A stretch of DNA of 64,000 nucleotides from Proales similis (Eukaryota > Rotifera > Eurotatoria > Ploima > Proalidae). The notes under the pieces are model-generated. The model made no database searches. It was not told the origin of the DNA and saw only the letters and a program-made list of their open reading frames with translations. Position numbers and translations under genes: made by a program. The DNA lies in the NCBI GenBank assembly GCA_019059635.1, contig JAGVRJ010000010.1:1056501-1120500 (forward strand). Reading direction: 5' to 3'. Shown here one piece after another: positions 60,520-64,000 of the stretch (position 1 is the first letter of the stretch; each line of letters starts with the position of its first letter).

Positions 60520-63500
60520 TCACTTTTGACGCAGAATACATTTAGCTCGGCTATTTTCATCGGGAGATATGGACAGGGCATGTCCGGCATCCTGGCGCCT
60601 TTGATTGGCAAAGAAGAGATTTTGATCGGTGAGGCTCTCGCCGACTGGCTCGTTGTAATCATCTTCGTCGTCATCGTCGTCAACTCCGACAAACTGATCG
60701 ATCGGCTGCAACGGCGGCGGCGAAACGAATCTTGGCTGATTGCAGTTTCTCAACAACGGCGTCATGGACAAGCAGTTTGCCTTTGCTCGTGTCTCCTGGC
60801 TAATTGGGCCGCTTGTCTCAGCTCCAAGCTCTTCCATTAGCTCCACATAGTTGTTCGCTTGCTCTTGGTTTGACTGGCGCTCGTAGTTAGTGATCGCTTT
60901 CAGTTCGCCGTCAATTACCGAATAGCCGTTGCTTTCGGGCGTGAGATATTGGTTTTCGTCGTAGTTGGACGCTCTGCGGCTGATGCTCTTGAACGTGCTG
61001 AAGCAGACTGGCCCGTAGTTGTAGGGTGGATTCATCACCACGGCTGACTTTCGAAGCGAGGCGCGAATCAGTGGAGGCGGCGGCGGCAGTGGCGCCGCAA
61101 CAAACGGACTCTGCGAGTCGAGTCGAAAGCGATTTAATGACGCAATCGGTGAGATGTAGCTCGAACGCGTCTGATTGTTCGAGTAAAACGATTGACTGTG
61201 TATGGTTGCGCCAATGTAATTGTTGTTCACCAACGGCACCTGCCGGCTCTCAAAGTACACCGGCTGGGCATTCAAGATCAAACGCGGCGATTTGTAATCC
61301 GCGTCACTGAACGAGCAATGCTTGAGAAGTAGATTCTTTGCCGTCGAGTGCGTCGACGGATTATACTTTCCACACGAGTCGTCGCACGATGACGCTGTCG
61401 ACGACGATTGCCCGGAGCCCATTGTAGACGAGTGGGGCGTGTCGACAATTTGCATTCTACGAACGAGCCGGGCGATTAGAGAGCGCCACGGCTTTGACGC
61501 TTTAGCTGCTTGAATTCGCCGCTCGTCGTCGTTGGAGCGTCGCTGGCCAGAGGAATGAGACTGGCTCGCGCGACCCAGACTGCTCTTCAGCGACTTGAAC
61601 ATTTCGTTGCGCACCGCTTTGGGCACCACGCACTGAAACAGGAATATGATGGTTCCTTGTGAAGAGTTGATCACGGTGAAGAGATAAGCGAACGCAATCG
61701 AGCTGTCCTCGTCCGTAATCAAGAAGCCGAGAAGCCAAGGGAGTCCGAGCAGATTCAGTACCAAACACCAGAAGGCGAACAGTGACCTTGAGATCAGAAG
61801 TGCGTTAGTAAGATCTGCGGAAAAGATTGCCTGAACGAGTGAGTTACTTGTTGAAGCGTTCGTTTTTACGGTTCGTTTTGATGTTGCTTCTATAGGACTC
61901 GCGCATCGATTTGAGGACAATCAAGACGATCACCAAATTAGCGACAAGAATAAGACTGACAGGCACGATAAAGAACAAATTGAAGTGGTTCTGAGACGAG
62001 AGCCAGCAACTGAAATTCAAGTCAAGTTGGCGTTTAGAGGTGGAGAGACAGTTGGTAGCTGGACTTACGCATTCTGAGTGCCGTAGCCCGTCGAGTCTAG
62101 CGCGAATAAATCGTAGAGCTTGGCGCCGAGAACGATCAAGAGTGGGCCGCCGTAGCTGATAATGCTGAACTTGAGAATGGGCGAGCTCTCCAGCGCGAAT
62201 ATGTACACGAGCATGATGTAGAGCTGGACGCCTTCCATAAGCATCCAGAAGAACGTGCAAAGGAAGAAGAAGTGAGAGACGGTGGCGATCACCGAGCAAG
62301 CGACCTGAACGAAACGAGGAAGAGAGAGAGTAGGAGACAGAGTCAACGGTGAATCGATTCAATCGGCAACTTACTTCGACTTGGAGTGAACTCAACACGA
62401 TGCCGGTGAGGAAAAAGACAAGGGAAAGGAAGAGGCAGGCGCACAGGTGCGAGGTGATTATCGTCAAGTCGCTAGTGGCCGAAATATCGCGGCGTTTGCG
62501 CAGCTTTTTCAGGCTTTGGAATCCGAGCAGCGTCAGCAGAATTGAGACACATGAGATCGAGGAGCAGACTATTGTGATTATGGTCAAGGCGAGCCGATGC
62601 TTCTCGTCCATCTGATTGTTGTTGAAGATTCATGAGTGACCGGTTGTGTTCGAGACAGATTCGAGTGGGCTACCTGTTCTTGCACTCCGTAGACGTCCAT
62701 GAGGAGCGCAAAGTGAGTGAGATGAGTACACTCGCACACAGAGTGAGTCAGATTGCTGAAAGAGAGCGCGCATCCGTCGGTCGACCAGTTCGGCTTGAAG
62801 TCTGTTGTTTGGTAGACGAGGAAGGCGCAAACTGGCTCGCCGGCCAGGCCCTGTCCAATCTCCGATTGCGTTCGCAGGTGCCTAAAGGTGATCGAGATTG
62901 GCTGATGAGTCAAATCGATTCGAGTAGATTGGTCGTTGACTTTGATTGACACCAAATTCGAGTTTATAATTCGACCCAAGTACTGACTCTTCTCTCTAGT
63001 GCCGTTCTTGCTGTGCGAGCGAACGCGCCTAATTGAGTCGAGAGAGACAACCTGGCCACGGGTGTCACTGCTCTGTCGGTAGAACATTTGGCCCATGTTC
63101 TTAAACACTGCAAACAGAAACATCTGATCGACACTGGCCTCGCGAATCGGAATGACCGCCGACTCGGAGCTGAACTCGAGCGATGGGTCGCTCGGTAAAC
63201 GAACTGTGGAAAGCATGTCTTTGTTGGAGCTGACTTCGGCCACTTGACAAAGAACGGACGCTTTAGAGGCAAAGAGCTCAAACAGAGACAGAGGCAGTGC
63301 TTACCGATGTTGTCTTCAACATCCACAAACGGGCTGGACAGATAATTCGACAATTGTTCGGGCGTGAGGGCAGAAATCCGTTTGAAGCGGTCGGCTGCTT
63401 GGAATAGCACATCGTCCACAGAGTGAAGAAGCTTGGTGGCCGCACAGACGCGCTCCTCTTCTCTTAGGGAAGTCCACTTTTCTTGGTGGTCGATTGCTTG

Positions 63501-64000
63501 GCTTACTGAGTCTAGAACCACCTGGGAAGAGCAATCGATGAATATTTCAAGCATCAATCGCGCAAAGACATCGCGCCTTACTCGAGCCATGTTCCGGTCG
63601 AGGGCGTACTCGTTTTGGATGAAGGAGAGATTGCGAACGATGTCGACCAGTTCAATAACGGTCCTCTCTTGCAACGAATGCTCCAGGTCTTGCTCGAGCT
63701 CAGCAAGGTCCAGTTTGCGTGCAGACTTGAGAATTCGATCAGATTAGTTTCAGAGTCGTTTTACTCGGACAGAGGGCTTTACTGTTGAAAGCTCGCAAGT
63801 TGAATTGACGAATTTGAATGTCTTGTTTGGAAGACACTGGTAGAGGTTGTAGCCGTTGGCCTGTGCTGACATCAGAGTGCACGGAAGCTTAACAAACTCG
63901 TACAAACCGACCGAGACCACGTCGTCGTATTTGCATTCGGGCCTGATCTCCTTCTCAACGTCGATTCGTTCAATTAGACTCAACGGAATAGGCCGAGTAG
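60520..64000 (-). CDS. Latrophilin-like adhesion GPCR, 5' end beyond the window
   Basis: Partial gene; the N-terminal ectodomain lies past the right edge. Seen in order: a hormone-receptor-like Cys motif (KLPCTLMSAQ...LYQCLP...STCEL), a GAIN domain, and a complete GPS with CAFLVYQ, W-x4-C, C-x-C and cleavage site HLT in CECTHLTHFALLMD. Seven TM segments follow, including LTIITIVCSSISCVSILLTL, HFFFLCTFFWMLMEGVQLY, YGGPLLIVLGAKL, SCWLSSQNHFNLFFIVPVSLILV and FTVINSSQGTIIFLFQCVV. The cytoplasmic tail of about 350 residues is Ser-rich with an Asp/Glu run near its end. TM3 and SCWLSS resemble latrophilin/CIRL. At least seven exons, with introns of 50-80 bp. Latrophilins act in adhesion and mechanosensation; the exact subfamily is inferred from TM sequence only. 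Confidence 0.88.

Overview
The window is nuclear DNA from a small, gene-dense animal genome. It holds about 24 protein-coding genes on both strands, with intergenic gaps of mostly 0.1 to 1.5 kb and GT-AG introns of mostly 45 to 120 bp. The gene set is ordinary metazoan: a TRPV channel, an adhesion GPCR with a GPS site, a novel PKC, calcineurin B, KIF21, NIPP1, CARM1, TIP60, VPS18 and CWC27. A Nanchung-type TRPV and a secreted CBM14 (peritrophin-type) chitin-binding protein point to a protostome, most likely an ecdysozoan. I cannot name the species. I see no bacterial operon, CRISPR array, rRNA, convincing tRNA, transposon or virus.

Layout, left to right: a Nudix DIPP gene (-) and NIPP1 (-); two tandem single-exon ELOVL6-type elongases (+); alpha-L-fucosidase (-); a Nanchung-like TRPV channel (-); DDX11 helicase (-); a secreted Tyr-rich chitin-binding protein (+); CDP-diacylglycerol synthase (-) divergent from CARM1 (+); V-ATPase accessory subunit Ac45 (-); spliceosomal cyclophilin CWC27 (-) divergent from VPS18 (+); PUS3 (+); AASDHPPT (+); RAD51C (+) tail-to-tail with a small SAM-domain gene (-), which is itself divergent from a C1orf87-like gene (+). 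A minus-strand run follows: PKC-delta, SPATA7, calcineurin B, KIF21, BFAR, KAT5/TIP60 and a latrophilin-like adhesion GPCR whose 5' end lies beyond the right edge.

The genes are independent housekeeping, signalling and sensory or ciliary genes, not one pathway. Loose themes are lipid metabolism (ELOVL6 pair, CDS), splicing and nuclear regulation (NIPP1, CWC27, CARM1, KAT5), endolysosomal function (Ac45, VPS18, fucosidase), genome stability (DDX11, RAD51C, KAT5) and sensory or ciliary biology (TRPV, SPATA7, C1orf87-like).

I do not see a novel multi-gene system. The most unusual points are a recent gene-conversion tract between the two elongases, a probable 6-nt microexon beside the pore of the TRPV channel, a (CA)42 repeat upstream of a PKC splice acceptor, a Tyr-rich chitin-binding protein, and a conserved but uncharacterised SAM/C1orf87 gene pair. 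Exon joins were derived by hand from splice sites, reading phase and remembered family conservation. Where I give exon limits the phases add up; where I do not, the span is approximate inside.
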